Part shown: piece after piece, positions 32,702-40,768 of the stretch | Position numbering within the stretch: the first letter of the stretch is position 1 | Layout: every line of letters begins with the position of its first letter | DNA from: Leeuwenhoekiella polynyae | GTDB taxonomy: Bacteria > Bacteroidota > Bacteroidia > Flavobacteriales > Flavobacteriaceae | Assembly (NCBI RefSeq): GCF_042683665.1 | Contig: NZ_JBHUOO010000023.1 | Reading direction: 5' to 3' (one strand) | DNA length: 64,000 nucleotides | Notes under the pieces: generated by a model | Databases searched by the model: none | The model's input: only the letters and a program-made list of their open reading frames with translations | Told to the model about the DNA's origin: nothing | Translations under genes and position numbers: made by a program

Positions 32702-33734
32702 CTGGAACTAGTTCATCAAATTCAGCATTTTGGTCACCGTATTCATGTTTATAAATTTTTACAATAAGCAAGAATAAACTTATGAGCAACGGTCCAAAAA
32801 TAAGTCCGATAAACCCAAAAAGAGGCACACCCACGATTACACCAATTAACGTCACTAAAGGATGTACATTGGCAAGACGTTCTAAAACATAAAGACGTAT
32901 TAAGTTATCTGTAGAACCTACTATTACAAGCCCATAAATAGCAATACCCACAGCCTGAAGATTATTTCCGCTGGCAATCATAAGAATCACTACAGGAACG
33001 ATACCTAATAGAGTTCCCACAAATGGAATCATACTACCGATAGCCGTAATTACAAACCAGAAAAAAGGATCTGGAACACCGAAGATGAAAAACCCAATTA
33101 AGGCAACAATACCTTGAGCTAAAGCAACCAGAGGTATTCCTAAAGCATTGCTTTTTACCATTGCAACACTCTCGTGACCTATTCGCGCGATATTTTCTTC
33201 GTTGAGTGGTATGAATGCGTAAAGTGATTTGTGCATTTTATCATTATTAACCAGCATATAATAAAGTATAAAATACATTATACCTATAGCGATAGAAACA
33301 TTAAACGTTCCGCCTGCAAAGTTTTGTAAGTTGGTAGATACCCAACTTGTAATAGAGTTAGTATCTATAGAGTCACTTACGCTAAATCCTAGGTCTGATT
33401 CCCAAACCCCAACTTGATTTTTTACGACTTCAACAACACGTTCAGAGTTCTTTACAGCTTTACCTATTTTGTTAGTGAGCATCATAACAGTTAGCCCTAT
33501 AGGTACTAAGATGACGATAAACGAAACGAGCATGGCAGTACCTGCAGCAAGCCCTAACTTCCAACCTCTATCTACTAACCATTTAACGAATTTGCGCAAG
33601 AGTACATATAAAGTGATTGCGCCTAAAACACCAGATAAATAGGGAGTCATCTCTTCTACTATGAGTACAAAGAGAAAGAGTATTAAGATTATTAAAAAAA
33701 GTTGGCGAACTAATTCGGGTTTTAGTTTGTTCAT
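32676..33734 (-). CDS. AI-2E family transporter
   Basis: Integral membrane protein of the UPF0118/AI-2E exporter-like family; 352 residues with about seven or eight membrane helices. Features are the N-terminal helices near 12-90, an extracytoplasmic segment around 90-145, and the conserved C-terminal half with PFFWFVITAIGSMIPFVGTLLGIVPVVIL and GSTDNLIRLYVL. Members export autoinducer-2 or act as sodium/proton antiporters, and many are uncharacterised, so the substrate is open. It overlaps the VOC gene by one base (TAATG) upstream and the DCC gene by 26 nt downstream. Confidence 0.85.
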   Translation of the reverse strand: MNKLKPELVRQLFLIILILFLFVLIVEEMTPYLSGVLGAITLYVLLRKFVKWLVDRGWKLGLAAGTAMLVSFIVILVPIGLTVMMLTNKIGKAVKNSERVVEVVKNQVGVWESDLGFSVSDSIDTNSITSWVSTNLQNFAGGTFNVSIAIGIMYFILYYMLVNNDKMHKSLYAFIPLNEENIARIGHESVAMVKSNALGIPLVALAQGIVALIGFFIFGVPDPFFWFVITAIGSMIPFVGTLLGIVPVVILMIASGNNLQAVGIAIYGLVIVGSTDNLIRLYVLERLANVHPLVTLIGVIVGVPLFGFIGLIFGPLLISLFLLIVKIYKHEYGDQNAEFDELVPDVSEDSKD

Positions 33735-34153
33735 TATTTGGAGAATAGTTGAGGAATATCTTTAAAACTTTTAAACTCTAATGCATTTCCGCAAGGATCA
33801 TAAAAGAACATCGTGGCTTGTTCTCCGGGGAGACCTTGAAAGCGAATGTAAGGCTCAATTACAAATTCAATATTTTTTGATTTTAGATGTTTGGCAAACA
33901 GATGAAAATCATCCCAATCCAGTACTACCCCAAAATGTGGAACCGGTACTTCTTTACCGTCTACGTCATTGTAATGCATAGCCGCCTTTTCCTCTTTTGG
34001 TTTATAATGGATAACAAGCTGATGTCCAAAAAAGTCAAAATCTACCCATTGCTCACTACTGCGACCTTCAGAAAGTTCTAAAGTGTCTCTGTAAAATTTG
34101 CGGGCTTTGGCTACATCATCAACAGGAATAGCTAAGTGAAAAGGTACAGGCAT
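33734..34153 (-). CDS. VOC family protein (glyoxalase-like)
   Basis: A 139-residue vicinal-oxygen-chelate fold made of two beta-alpha-beta-beta-beta modules. It starts FHLAIPVDDVAKARKFYRDTLEL and ends with FFYDPCGNALEFKSF, which carries the typical C-terminal metal-ligand glutamate (ALEF). His7 (FHLAIPV) is the matching N-terminal ligand position. The substrate cannot be inferred. The gene overlaps the AI-2E family gene by one base and lies 26 nt after the small SAP/Rho-N-like gene. Confidence 0.85.
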   Translation of the reverse strand: MPVPFHLAIPVDDVAKARKFYRDTLELSEGRSSEQWVDFDFFGHQLVIHYKPKEEKAAMHYNDVDGKEVPVPHFGVVLDWDDFHLFAKHLKSKNIEFVIEPYIRFQGLPGEQATMFFYDPCGNALEFKSFKDIPQLFSK

Positions 34154-34179
34154 AAAAATTAAAGGTTAATTCTTTTGTA

Positions 34180-34425
34180 TTAGTTATTGCGTAAAGCTTT
34201 GATGAGTTCTTTTTTACTCATTTTAGATCTGCCGTCAATCCCTATCTTTTTAGCTTGTTTGTAAAGGTCTTCTTTGGTACGGTCTTCATATTTTTCCGCT
34301 TTACCACCTTTTTTACCGGCGTCTGGAGTATTTGCTATACGAGCAGACTTTTCTTTGCTGTAGCCTTGATCACGCAAAGCTTCATATTGTTCTTCATTTT
34401 TAACCGAAGGAATCTTATCTGCCAT
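34180..34425 (-). CDS. Small protein with Rho-N/SAP-like C-terminal helix pair
   Basis: An 81-residue, highly charged protein. The N-terminal half (SVKNEEQYEALRDQGYSKEKSARIANTP) is a predicted helix pair. A lysine/glycine linker follows, and the C-terminal 30 residues (TKEDLYKQAKKIGIDGRSKMSKKELIKALRNN) match the pattern of Rho N-terminal or SAP-like nucleic-acid-binding helices. Similar small proteins are common in stress-related contexts in other bacteria. A nucleic-acid-binding role is a guess from this motif. Confidence 0.7.
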   Translation of the reverse strand: MADKIPSVKNEEQYEALRDQGYSKEKSARIANTPDAGKKGGKAEKYEDRTKEDLYKQAKKIGIDGRSKMSKKELIKALRNN

Positions 34426-34558
34426 AATTTTTTAAATCTAAATAAGTGCTATTTAAAAATAAAAGGAATTATTCAGTTGTGGATACTCCTTAACACAGGT
34501 TTAATGATTACTAGGCATTGTGTAATGTGTGAAATGATTTTTGGTACAGAAATAAGCT

Positions 34559-35353
34559 TTACATTCTTCGGCGTCTGGGGCCTGAAGGTTTTACAACAGA
34601 ACGTTTGCCAGGCTCATTATTGGGATCAAATTCACCGATACTCTCAGAAAGAAGTTTGTTAAGTTGTTTCAGTTCTTTTTTAGTGAACTGGCGGTACTTC
34701 CCAACGTTCACATCAAGATTGATATTCATAATACGTACGCGTTTCAGCCTGGTGACATTATAGCCCAGATGCTCACACATACGTCTAATCTGGCGATTGA
34801 GACCTTGCGTTAAGATGATTTTGAAGCGTTTTTTTCCTAATTGTTCCACTTCACATTTGCGTGTTATTGTGTCTAGAATAGGTACACCACCAGCCATACT
34901 TTTTACAAAAGAGGTGGTGATGGGCTTGTCAACTTCAACAATGTATTCTTTGTCGTGGTTGTTGCGAGCACGTAGAATTTTATTTACGATATCGCCATCA
35001 TTGGTTAAAAAGATTAAGCCTTCACTGGCTTTGTCAAGTCTCCCTACCGGAAAAATGCGAGTAGGATAGTTGATGTAGTCAATAATGTTGTCTTTTTCTA
35101 CCCGGGTGTCTGTAGTACAAACTATGCCCACAGGTTTGTTGAAGATTAAGTAAACAGGTGGGTCTTTTTCCTCACCTACTAATTTACCATCAACTCGTAT
35201 TTCGTCTGCCGGGCTCACTTTAGTTCCCATTTCTGGGACGCTTCCGTTAATCGTAATACGGCCGGCATCAATAAGCTTGTCTGCCTCCCGGCGTGAACAA
35301 AAACCTACTTCACTTAAAAACTTATTGATTCGAGTTAAAGGAATTTCTGACAT
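34559..35353 (-). CDS. rluF: 23S rRNA pseudouridine synthase RluF
   Basis: Isomerises a uridine of 23S rRNA (U2604 in E. coli numbering) to pseudouridine. The 264-residue protein has an N-terminal S4 domain (RINKFLSEVGFCSRREADKLIDAGRITING) and the RsuA/RluB-type catalytic domain with D107 in GRLDKASEGL. RluF-like specificity is suggested by LTNDGDIVNKILRARNNHDKEYIVEVDKPIT and QGLNRQIRRMCEHLGY. A basic, Arg-rich tail ends the protein. The 133-bp gap after it shows no strong signal. Confidence 0.9.
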   Translation of the reverse strand: MSEIPLTRINKFLSEVGFCSRREADKLIDAGRITINGSVPEMGTKVSPADEIRVDGKLVGEEKDPPVYLIFNKPVGIVCTTDTRVEKDNIIDYINYPTRIFPVGRLDKASEGLIFLTNDGDIVNKILRARNNHDKEYIVEVDKPITTSFVKSMAGGVPILDTITRKCEVEQLGKKRFKIILTQGLNRQIRRMCEHLGYNVTRLKRVRIMNINLDVNVGKYRQFTKKELKQLNKLLSESIGEFDPNNEPGKRSVVKPSGPRRRRM

Positions 35354-35381
35354 AGTGTTTGATTTAAATAAGAATGACTTC

Positions 35382-36221
35382 TTACTCTTTTAAAAAATTT
35401 ACGATTTTTTCGTTTACCTCATTATCGTAGAGCGAATGATTAAGACCTTTAGTCTCTATAAATTCAGATTTTTGTAATTCTGAATGAATGGCGTGTGAGC
35501 CAGAAGCCGGAGTAATGATATCATCTTTATCGTGAATGACTAGTGTAGGCACAGTTATTTTTCTTGCAAAAGCGGAAGAAGAAAATTCAACAGTTTTAAA
35601 ATTGAATGTATTCAGGAAAAAATTATCCAATGCTTTTAGAGCTTTGTTGTTTAAGCCTAAAAGTTTTTGGTAATCTTTCAAGATGCTTTCTAGTTTATCC
35701 GGAGCTCCCAGAATCACTAATTTTTCAGTTTTAAAAGTTTCTGCATGCGACTGGTTGTATAAAACCGTCATTCCGCCCATAGAATGACCGATGAGGAAAT
35801 CAGGCTGATACGTATTTAAAATTACGCTTAGTGCCTTGTGGTAAAGTGGAACATAAAAGTATTTGCCACTACTGTAACCGTGTGCGGGCGCGTCAAAGGC
35901 AATGATATTATAATCTTCTTCTTGAAACCGGTGAATCATGTCTTTCCAACGATGGGTGTGACTTTCCCAGCCGTGAACCAATACTATGGTTTTGCCTTTA
36001 CCTGGCCATCTGTAAGGTTGGATGGTATGCTCTTCAACAGTAACTTGTGGTTCTAGATTCGGTTTTAAAAAACCTTCGTGATGAGGTCCTATTTTGCCGC
36101 GTCTGGGTTTGCTAAAAACTTTAAAAGCTTTTTTTGCCGAAGCTCTGGGACTTACTACAGCAAGCACGTTGATATATGAACCAATCGCTTTCGGAAGAAT
36201 TTTTTTGACAATTTTATTCAT
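35382..36221 (-). CDS. Alpha/beta hydrolase
   Basis: A 279-residue alpha/beta-fold hydrolase, probably cytosolic. The oxyanion-hole HGW is at 83-85, the nucleophile S147 in GHSMGG, an acid in the DKDD segment near 233-236 and the histidine in GLNHSLYDN near 260. The N-terminal 60 residues form a basic cap-like region with no signal peptide. The substrate is unknown. Its ATG directly follows the T run of a terminator-like hairpin, with a promoter -7 box just upstream of that hairpin. Confidence 0.85.
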   Translation of the reverse strand: MNKIVKKILPKAIGSYINVLAVVSPRASAKKAFKVFSKPRRGKIGPHHEGFLKPNLEPQVTVEEHTIQPYRWPGKGKTIVLVHGWESHTHRWKDMIHRFQEEDYNIIAFDAPAHGYSSGKYFYVPLYHKALSVILNTYQPDFLIGHSMGGMTVLYNQSHAETFKTEKLVILGAPDKLESILKDYQKLLGLNNKALKALDNFFLNTFNFKTVEFSSSAFARKITVPTLVIHDKDDIITPASGSHAIHSELQKSEFIETKGLNHSLYDNEVNEKIVNFLKE

Positions 36222-36246
36222 AAAAAAACCCTCTTTTTGAGAGGGT
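36222..36246 (-). terminator. Terminator of the small membrane gene, abutting the hydrolase start
   Basis: ACCCTCT (36228-36234) pairs with AGAGGGT (36240-36246) around TTTTG. On the minus strand the stem is followed by T7 and then directly by the hydrolase ATG (36221-36219). It can stop transcripts coming from 36270-36473. Confidence 0.85.
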
Positions 36247-36254
36247 CAAATATA
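36247..36254 (-). promoter_or_regulatory. Hydrolase promoter -7 element nested at the terminator
   Basis: The minus-strand sequence TATATTTG matches TAnnTTTG exactly and lies immediately before the terminator stem. Transcripts would start near 36240, inside the hairpin, so they carry only one stem arm and escape termination. No -33 TTG at standard spacing is visible. Confidence 0.5.
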
Positions 36255-36269
36255 CGGGTTATCTATGGC

Positions 36270-36473
36270 CTAATTTTTATTTTCGGCATCAATAACATCT
36301 GTGTCTTTTCGATATTTTAATAGTGATATACCAGAAAGGAAAAAAATACCACCCAATATAGCCAAAGCCCAAGGGCTAACACCGGTACTCAAACTTCCAA
36401 AAACACCCATAATTCCTATTACAAGCGAGATTGCTCCTCCTATTACCATAACTAGTGCTAAAATCTTAATCAT
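36270..36473 (-). CDS. Small two-helix membrane protein
   Basis: A 67-residue protein with two predicted membrane helices, ILALVMVIGGAISLVIGIMGVF and WALAILGGIFFLSGISLL, a short polar turn between them and a charged C-terminal tail (KYRKDTDVIDAENKN). No functional motif is recognised. It sits alone between the cupin gene (147 bp upstream) and a terminator. Confidence 0.65.
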   Translation of the reverse strand: MIKILALVMVIGGAISLVIGIMGVFGSLSTGVSPWALAILGGIFFLSGISLLKYRKDTDVIDAENKN

Positions 36474-36620
36474 AATTGTATAAATTATTAGGTTAGATTT
36501 TAAAAGTACAGCTATAGACTCAAGCTAGGTTTTAGATTAACGTGTCTTTAGGTAAGAATTAATAATTATTTACGAATTAGAATTTGATTCCCAGTTGTTT
36601 GTGAGTTGCGGTTGGTTTGA

Positions 36621-36992
36621 TTATTCTTCTCTATTGACTTTATTGAAATCAAAAGCAGGCTTGCAAATTGAGATGTAAGTACATGGTTTGTCAAAGGGAT
36701 TGCTATACTGCACGCGTGTTCCTGCAGAAATCTTAATAGACTGTCCGGCTTCTAGGATAATCTCTTCCTCATCAATTAAAAACTGCTTTTTACCCTCAAA
36801 AATAAACGTGTATTCATCAAACTCGGGAGTTTGAAAAGGTTCGCTCCATTGTGGAGGTGCTACCATATGAGCAATACTGATTTCAGAATTACCGTCGCTG
36901 GCTTTACCAAAATGTTCGCCAATATATTTGTCATCATCAGTAGGAACTACAAAAGGCTTTTTCTGTATTTGAAATTTTTTATCAGACATCAC
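36621..36992 (-). CDS. Cupin domain protein
   Basis: A 123-residue single-domain cupin. The fold pattern is visible in EPFQTPEFDEYTFIFEGKKQFLIDEEEIILEAGQSIKISAGTRVQYSNP, but the first cupin motif lacks the usual paired histidines, so metal binding is doubtful. It may bind a small ligand rather than act as an oxygenase. It starts 7 nt after the lipoprotein gene and probably shares its transcript (HerA-like ATPase, lipoprotein, cupin). A second ATG follows one codon later. Confidence 0.75.
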   Translation of the reverse strand: MMSDKKFQIQKKPFVVPTDDDKYIGEHFGKASDGNSEISIAHMVAPPQWSEPFQTPEFDEYTFIFEGKKQFLIDEEEIILEAGQSIKISAGTRVQYSNPFDKPCTYISICKPAFDFNKVNREE

Positions 36993-36999
36993 ATCGGGT

Positions 37000-37545
37000 T
37001 TACCAGCCTATCATAAAATATTTAATCTTGGCATCACTAGGTATTTCTGCAGTAGAAACTTTAGCATCCATATTGAATTTAAGTTCCCCGGGAAGTTTGT
37101 CGCGATCTATTGTGAAGTAAGCGTTGATCTCGTCAACAAAAACAACAATGCTGCTAATCAACGTTTCAACACGTGAAACTTCATAAGCGTCTGTAATATC
37201 TTTAAAAGTACTGTTGAGGTTGATGCCTTCTTCTGTGGTATAACGCGCATCAAAAATCTGAATCGTTTTAATGGTTTTAGGAGATCCTTCTTTTGTAGGC
37301 ATAAGGCTTAGTAATTGCTCACCGCCTTTCTCATAAATTTCAATAGCATTTACATTAAGTTCTTCGCTTAAACCGGAGTTTTGATCTACAACACTGTCTT
37401 TACTAAACAAGGTTTTGAGTTCACTAACTTGAGTGTCTTTTGTTAAGGGGCCTACTTGATCTGCAGTAACTGTAAAAGCATTATCGCTGTTACAAGAGGT
37501 AAGTGATATGCTTGCAATAAGGGCAATGAATAAAATACGTTTCAT
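37000..37545 (-). CDS. Hypothetical lipoprotein
   Basis: A 181-residue protein with a short type II signal peptide (MKRILFIALIASISLTSC) and the lipid-anchor cysteine C18. The mature part starts NSDNAFTVTADQVGPLTKDTQVSELKTLF and is rich in beta-strand pattern and acidic residues. I do not recognise a family. It lies 28 nt after the HerA-like gene and 7 nt before the cupin gene. Lgt, the enzyme that would modify it, is encoded at 54861-55796. Confidence 0.75.
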   Translation of the reverse strand: MKRILFIALIASISLTSCNSDNAFTVTADQVGPLTKDTQVSELKTLFSKDSVVDQNSGLSEELNVNAIEIYEKGGEQLLSLMPTKEGSPKTIKTIQIFDARYTTEEGINLNSTFKDITDAYEVSRVETLISSIVVFVDEINAYFTIDRDKLPGELKFNMDAKVSTAEIPSDAKIKYFMIGW

Positions 37546-37573
37546 ATAGAGTTTTAAATTTAAGTCTGTTTTT

Positions 37574-39097
37574 TTATTTAATTAGTTTACCTAAAATACC
37601 CAAAACACCGCGTATAACCGTGGCGCTGGTGAGTACTTTAATAATAGCTTTTTCTGTAGAACTACTACGTGAAGAAGTACGAGAACTTCTTTTTACTGTT
37701 GCACGTTCTTTTTGCGCTTTTTCTTTAGCTTCTTCGCTCTCTGCTTTTTTAATTTTTGCATTGAGTAACTCATAAGCACTTTCCCGGTCTACAGCGTCAT
37801 TGTATTTAGGAGCGAGTGCAGATTTACGATTTATTTCTTCAATCTCAGCATCTGTTAAGATATCCATGCGTGACATTGGCGCACGCATCATAGTTGCGGC
37901 AAGCGGAGTGGGGCGACCTTTTTCATCTAATGCAGAAACTAAAGCTTCACCGGTACCCAAACTGGTAAGTACTTCTTTAGTATCGTAATATTCTGAATCG
38001 GGATAGTTCTCTGCGGTTAACTTTATGGCTTTACGATCTTTTGCAGTAAAGGCTCTTAACGCATGCTGAATTTTTAAACCCAACTGACTCAAGACTCCTT
38101 CGGGGACATCAGTGGGGTTTTGAGTTACAAAATAAAGCCCCACACCCTTAGAACGAATGAGCTTTACGATACTTTCAATCTGACTGTGTAATGCTTTTGA
38201 AGCCTCTTTAAAAATAAGATGCGCTTCGTCTATAAAGATTACCAGTTCCGGTTGGTCGCTATCTCCCTGCTCCGGGAATGTGCTGTAAATTTCAGCAAGA
38301 AGGCTCAACATAAATGTTGAAAACAATTTAGGCCTATTTTGAATATCCGTTAACCGAATGATGTTTATTTTTCCTCTTCCGTTATCATCTAAGCGCAAAA
38401 GATCATCTACATCAAAAGATTTTTCGCCAAAAAAGATATCTGCACCTTGCTGTTCAAGCTGAACGATTTTCCGCAAAATAGAACCCGCTGAAGCTGTCGA
38501 AATCCTTCCATACAAATCCTGAATTTCTTCTTTTCCTTCGTCAGTAGCATATTGTAAGACCTTTTTAAAGTCTTTTAAATCCAGTAGCGGTAAGCTTTTG
38601 TCATCACAGTATTTAAAAAGTATCGCGATAATACCAGCTTGCGCATCGGTCGCATCAAGAATACGGGAAAATAAAACCGGGCCAAATTCACTTACTGTAG
38701 CTCGCAGGCGCACACCATTTTGCTCAGAAAGTGTAAGTAGTTCTACGGGAAAGTCTTTGGCTTCAAAAGGCAATCCTATTTTTTCATGACGTTCATCAAT
38801 TTTAGGATGACCTTCACTGGCTTTTGCGATACCACTAAGGTCTCCTTTCATATCCATCAACAGAACCGGAACTCCCTTTTCTGATAGATTTTCGGCCAAA
38901 ACCTGTAGCGTTTTAGTTTTACCCGTACCGGTTGCTCCGGCAATAAGACCATGACGATTCATAGTTTTAAGAGGAATTTTTACGTGCGCACCTGTGATGG
39001 TCTGACCTTCTAACATAGCAGCTCCTACAGTGATACTCAATCCTTTAAAAGTGTTGCCTTGTATTATAAGATCTTTAAATGCTTCAGTTTGATTCAT
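37574..39097 (-). CDS. HerA-like ATPase (DUF853 / YjgR type)
   Basis: A 507-residue RecA-fold ATPase of the HerA/FtsK superfamily. The Walker A motif GATGTGKT is at 54-61 and Walker B is in ELVIFIDEAHLIF near 285-297; GVGLYFVTQNPTDVPEGVLSQLGLKIQHALRAFTAKD contains the downstream sensor region. The C-terminal part is charged coiled coil with a Ser/Arg-rich segment (RSSRTSSRSSST). Unlike HerA itself, these YjgR-type proteins are not known to pair with NurA; the cellular role is unclear. It heads an apparent operon with a lipoprotein and cupin gene. Confidence 0.85.
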   Translation of the reverse strand: MNQTEAFKDLIIQGNTFKGLSITVGAAMLEGQTITGAHVKIPLKTMNRHGLIAGATGTGKTKTLQVLAENLSEKGVPVLLMDMKGDLSGIAKASEGHPKIDERHEKIGLPFEAKDFPVELLTLSEQNGVRLRATVSEFGPVLFSRILDATDAQAGIIAILFKYCDDKSLPLLDLKDFKKVLQYATDEGKEEIQDLYGRISTASAGSILRKIVQLEQQGADIFFGEKSFDVDDLLRLDDNGRGKINIIRLTDIQNRPKLFSTFMLSLLAEIYSTFPEQGDSDQPELVIFIDEAHLIFKEASKALHSQIESIVKLIRSKGVGLYFVTQNPTDVPEGVLSQLGLKIQHALRAFTAKDRKAIKLTAENYPDSEYYDTKEVLTSLGTGEALVSALDEKGRPTPLAATMMRAPMSRMDILTDAEIEEINRKSALAPKYNDAVDRESAYELLNAKIKKAESEEAKEKAQKERATVKRSSRTSSRSSSTEKAIIKVLTSATVIRGVLGILGKLIK

Positions 39098-39235
39098 CAG
39101 TCAAAATTTGGAATAAAAATAAGGATTAATGCTAAAAAGCAATCGGTTGATAAAACTATTCTTTTTTTTGATTTTAATATTCTGAATGTATGAGTTGTGT
39201 TCTTGTTTCATCCATAGAAAATAAGGTAGCTAAGC

Positions 39236-39267
39236 TTTGGCAACGATTTTATTGCGGTGTATCTTTG
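39236..39267 (+). promoter_or_regulatory. queE promoter
   Basis: TTTG (39236-39239), a 20-nt spacer and TATCTTTG (39260-39267) form a strong Bacteroidota promoter. The expected start site falls at about 39274, the first base of the queE ATG. Confidence 0.8.
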
Positions 39268-39273
39268 CACCTT

Positions 39274-39906
39274 ATGACAAAAGAGGCAACAGCAAGCCGG
39301 GTAGAGCTCGGTGAATTACTTCCGTTAATGGAAGAATTTTATACCATACAAGGTGAGGGTGCTCATACCGGTACTCCTGCATATTTTATTAGAGTAGGTG
39401 GTTGTGATGTAGGCTGTCACTGGTGTGATGTTAAGGAAAGCTGGGATGCGGCGATACATCCTCCTACAGAGGCAGCTGCTATTGTAGCTAATGCAAAAAA
39501 ATACAGTAAGACTATTGTAATTACGGGGGGAGAACCACTAATGTGGGATATGAATCACTTAACCAGTATGCTTAAGGCTGAAGGGTTGAATGTGCACATT
39601 GAGACTTCTGGTGCTTATGAATTATCTGGTCATTGGGACTGGATTTGCCTTTCTCCTAAGAAACGTATGTTACCGAAGCCTCGTATCTATGACGAAGCTC
39701 ACGAACTGAAAGTGATTATTTATAATAAAAATGATTTTGCTTTTGCGGAAGAACATGCTTCAAAGGTTAATGGTAAATGCGAATTATTTTTACAACCCGA
39801 GTGGAGTGTGCGTGAAAAAATGACTCCGTTGATAGTAGATTATGTTATGGCAAACCCTAAATGGAAGGTAAGCTTGCAAACCCATAAGTATCTTAATATA
39901 CCTTAA
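39274..39906 (+). CDS. queE: 7-carboxy-7-deazaguanine synthase
   Basis: Radical SAM enzyme that makes 7-carboxy-7-deazaguanine from 6-carboxytetrahydropterin in the queuosine/preQ0 pathway. I use the ATG at 39274 (210 residues, MTKEATASRVELGELLPLMEEFYTIQGEG); the in-frame ATG at 39190 is upstream of the promoter. The cluster-binding cysteines are C44, C48 and C51 in GGCDVGCHWCD, and ITGGEPLMW is the SAM-binding GGE motif. FolE (57679), which supplies the pterin precursor, is in the same window. The mRNA appears to have no leader. Confidence 0.93.
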   Translation: MTKEATASRVELGELLPLMEEFYTIQGEGAHTGTPAYFIRVGGCDVGCHWCDVKESWDAAIHPPTEAAAIVANAKKYSKTIVITGGEPLMWDMNHLTSMLKAEGLNVHIETSGAYELSGHWDWICLSPKKRMLPKPRIYDEAHELKVIIYNKNDFAFAEEHASKVNGKCELFLQPEWSVREKMTPLIVDYVMANPKWKVSLQTHKYLNIP

Positions 39907-39942
39907 ATAAAAGAGGCTTCCAGATGGAAGCCTCTTTTATTT
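39907..39942 (+). terminator. queE terminator, bidirectional
   Basis: A perfect 15-bp stem, with AAGAGGCTTCC (39911-39921) against GGAAGCCTCTT (39926-39936) and A/T extensions, encloses an AGAT loop. It serves queE and the convergent DUF2911 gene. Confidence 0.92.
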
Positions 39943-39957
39943 AATAAATGCGGAAAA

Positions 39958-40512
39958 TTACATTTCAACTTCTTCAATTGGAATTTGAATATATAGATCA
40001 TCCCACCCTAAGAACATATCAGAACCGTCTTCTGTAGGTTGAAACGAAATAGAAAATGCTTCGATAGGTGCTGCTGTTTTGTGAGCTGGTATTTTAAAAC
40101 GAACTAAGTCGCGTTCTTCTTTGTATCCGTAAGCACCCCAAGTGTCCAGGTCTTTGTTAAGAATTACCGTCCACTCATCTTCTGTAGGGATTGTGAATAA
40201 AGTATACGTTCCGGCAGGTACTTTAGTGTCACCTACCATCATTTCTTTATAGAATTTAATTTCGGTAGATTCATTAGCTCCGGTTCTCCATACCTCACCG
40301 TATTTTTCCATACCATCTTCTTCTGCAAAAACATCGCGTCCTTTTTTCTGAGGTCTGCTATAAATAACACGCACTCTGGGAGCTTTATCCTGACCACGAT
40401 ACATAGCGATATCTAATGGACTTTTATCGAGTTCGCTAAACTTTTGAGCTGTTGCAGTGCTGCCAAAAATAAGAGTTGCTACTAAGATGCTTTTAAGTAT
40501 AATGGATTTCAT
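39958..40512 (-). CDS. DUF2911 domain-containing secreted protein
   Basis: A 184-residue protein with a cleavable signal peptide (MKSIILKSILVATLIFGSTATAQ). The DUF2911 core follows: DIAMYRGQDKAPRVRVIYSRPQKKGRDVF, YGEVWRTGANESTEIKFYKEMMVGDTKVPAGTYTLFTIPTEDEWTVILNK. The family is widespread in Bacteroidota, is presumed periplasmic and has no assigned function. A -7 box for it is visible at 40550-40557. It is transcribed convergently to queE. Confidence 0.9.
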   Translation of the reverse strand: MKSIILKSILVATLIFGSTATAQKFSELDKSPLDIAMYRGQDKAPRVRVIYSRPQKKGRDVFAEEDGMEKYGEVWRTGANESTEIKFYKEMMVGDTKVPAGTYTLFTIPTEDEWTVILNKDLDTWGAYGYKEERDLVRFKIPAHKTAAPIEAFSISFQPTEDGSDMFLGWDDLYIQIPIEEVEM

Positions 40513-40549
40513 AACTATTTTTTTAATAATTGAGTGTCAAAATTTTATA

Positions 40550-40557
40550 CAAATGTA
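40550..40557 (-). promoter_or_regulatory. DUF2911 gene promoter -7 element
   Basis: The minus-strand sequence TACATTTG matches TAnnTTTG, 37 nt before the start codon. No -33 TTG at standard spacing is evident. Confidence 0.45.
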
Positions 40558-40711
40558 CAATGTGGTAAAACCTACAGTTGTTAAGACTTTATTAAAATGA
40601 TTGAAGTTTGCACTTATTAATTGAAATGTCAAAATTTATATTTATAAAGTTTTATTTTTAGAGTTATTTTACTTTAAAAGTTTAAATATGTAAGCATATT
40701 TGCATTATTTG

Positions 40712-40742
40712 TTTGTGAATTAGAATGTGTATTGCATCTTTG
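40712..40742 (+). promoter_or_regulatory. asnB promoter
   Basis: TTTG (40712-40715), a 19-nt spacer and CATCTTTG (40735-40742), one mismatch to TAnnTTTG, lie 26 nt before the asnB ATG. The remaining 150 bp between the divergent genes are AT-rich with no gene. Confidence 0.6.
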
Positions 40743-40768
40743 AACCAACAAATTAAAATAATACGATT

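Noticed and set aside
34255..34662. 135-aa plus-strand ORF crossing the small SAP/Rho-N-like gene and the end of rluF
   Set aside because: Phe-rich antisense composition, and it runs across two real minus-strand genes.
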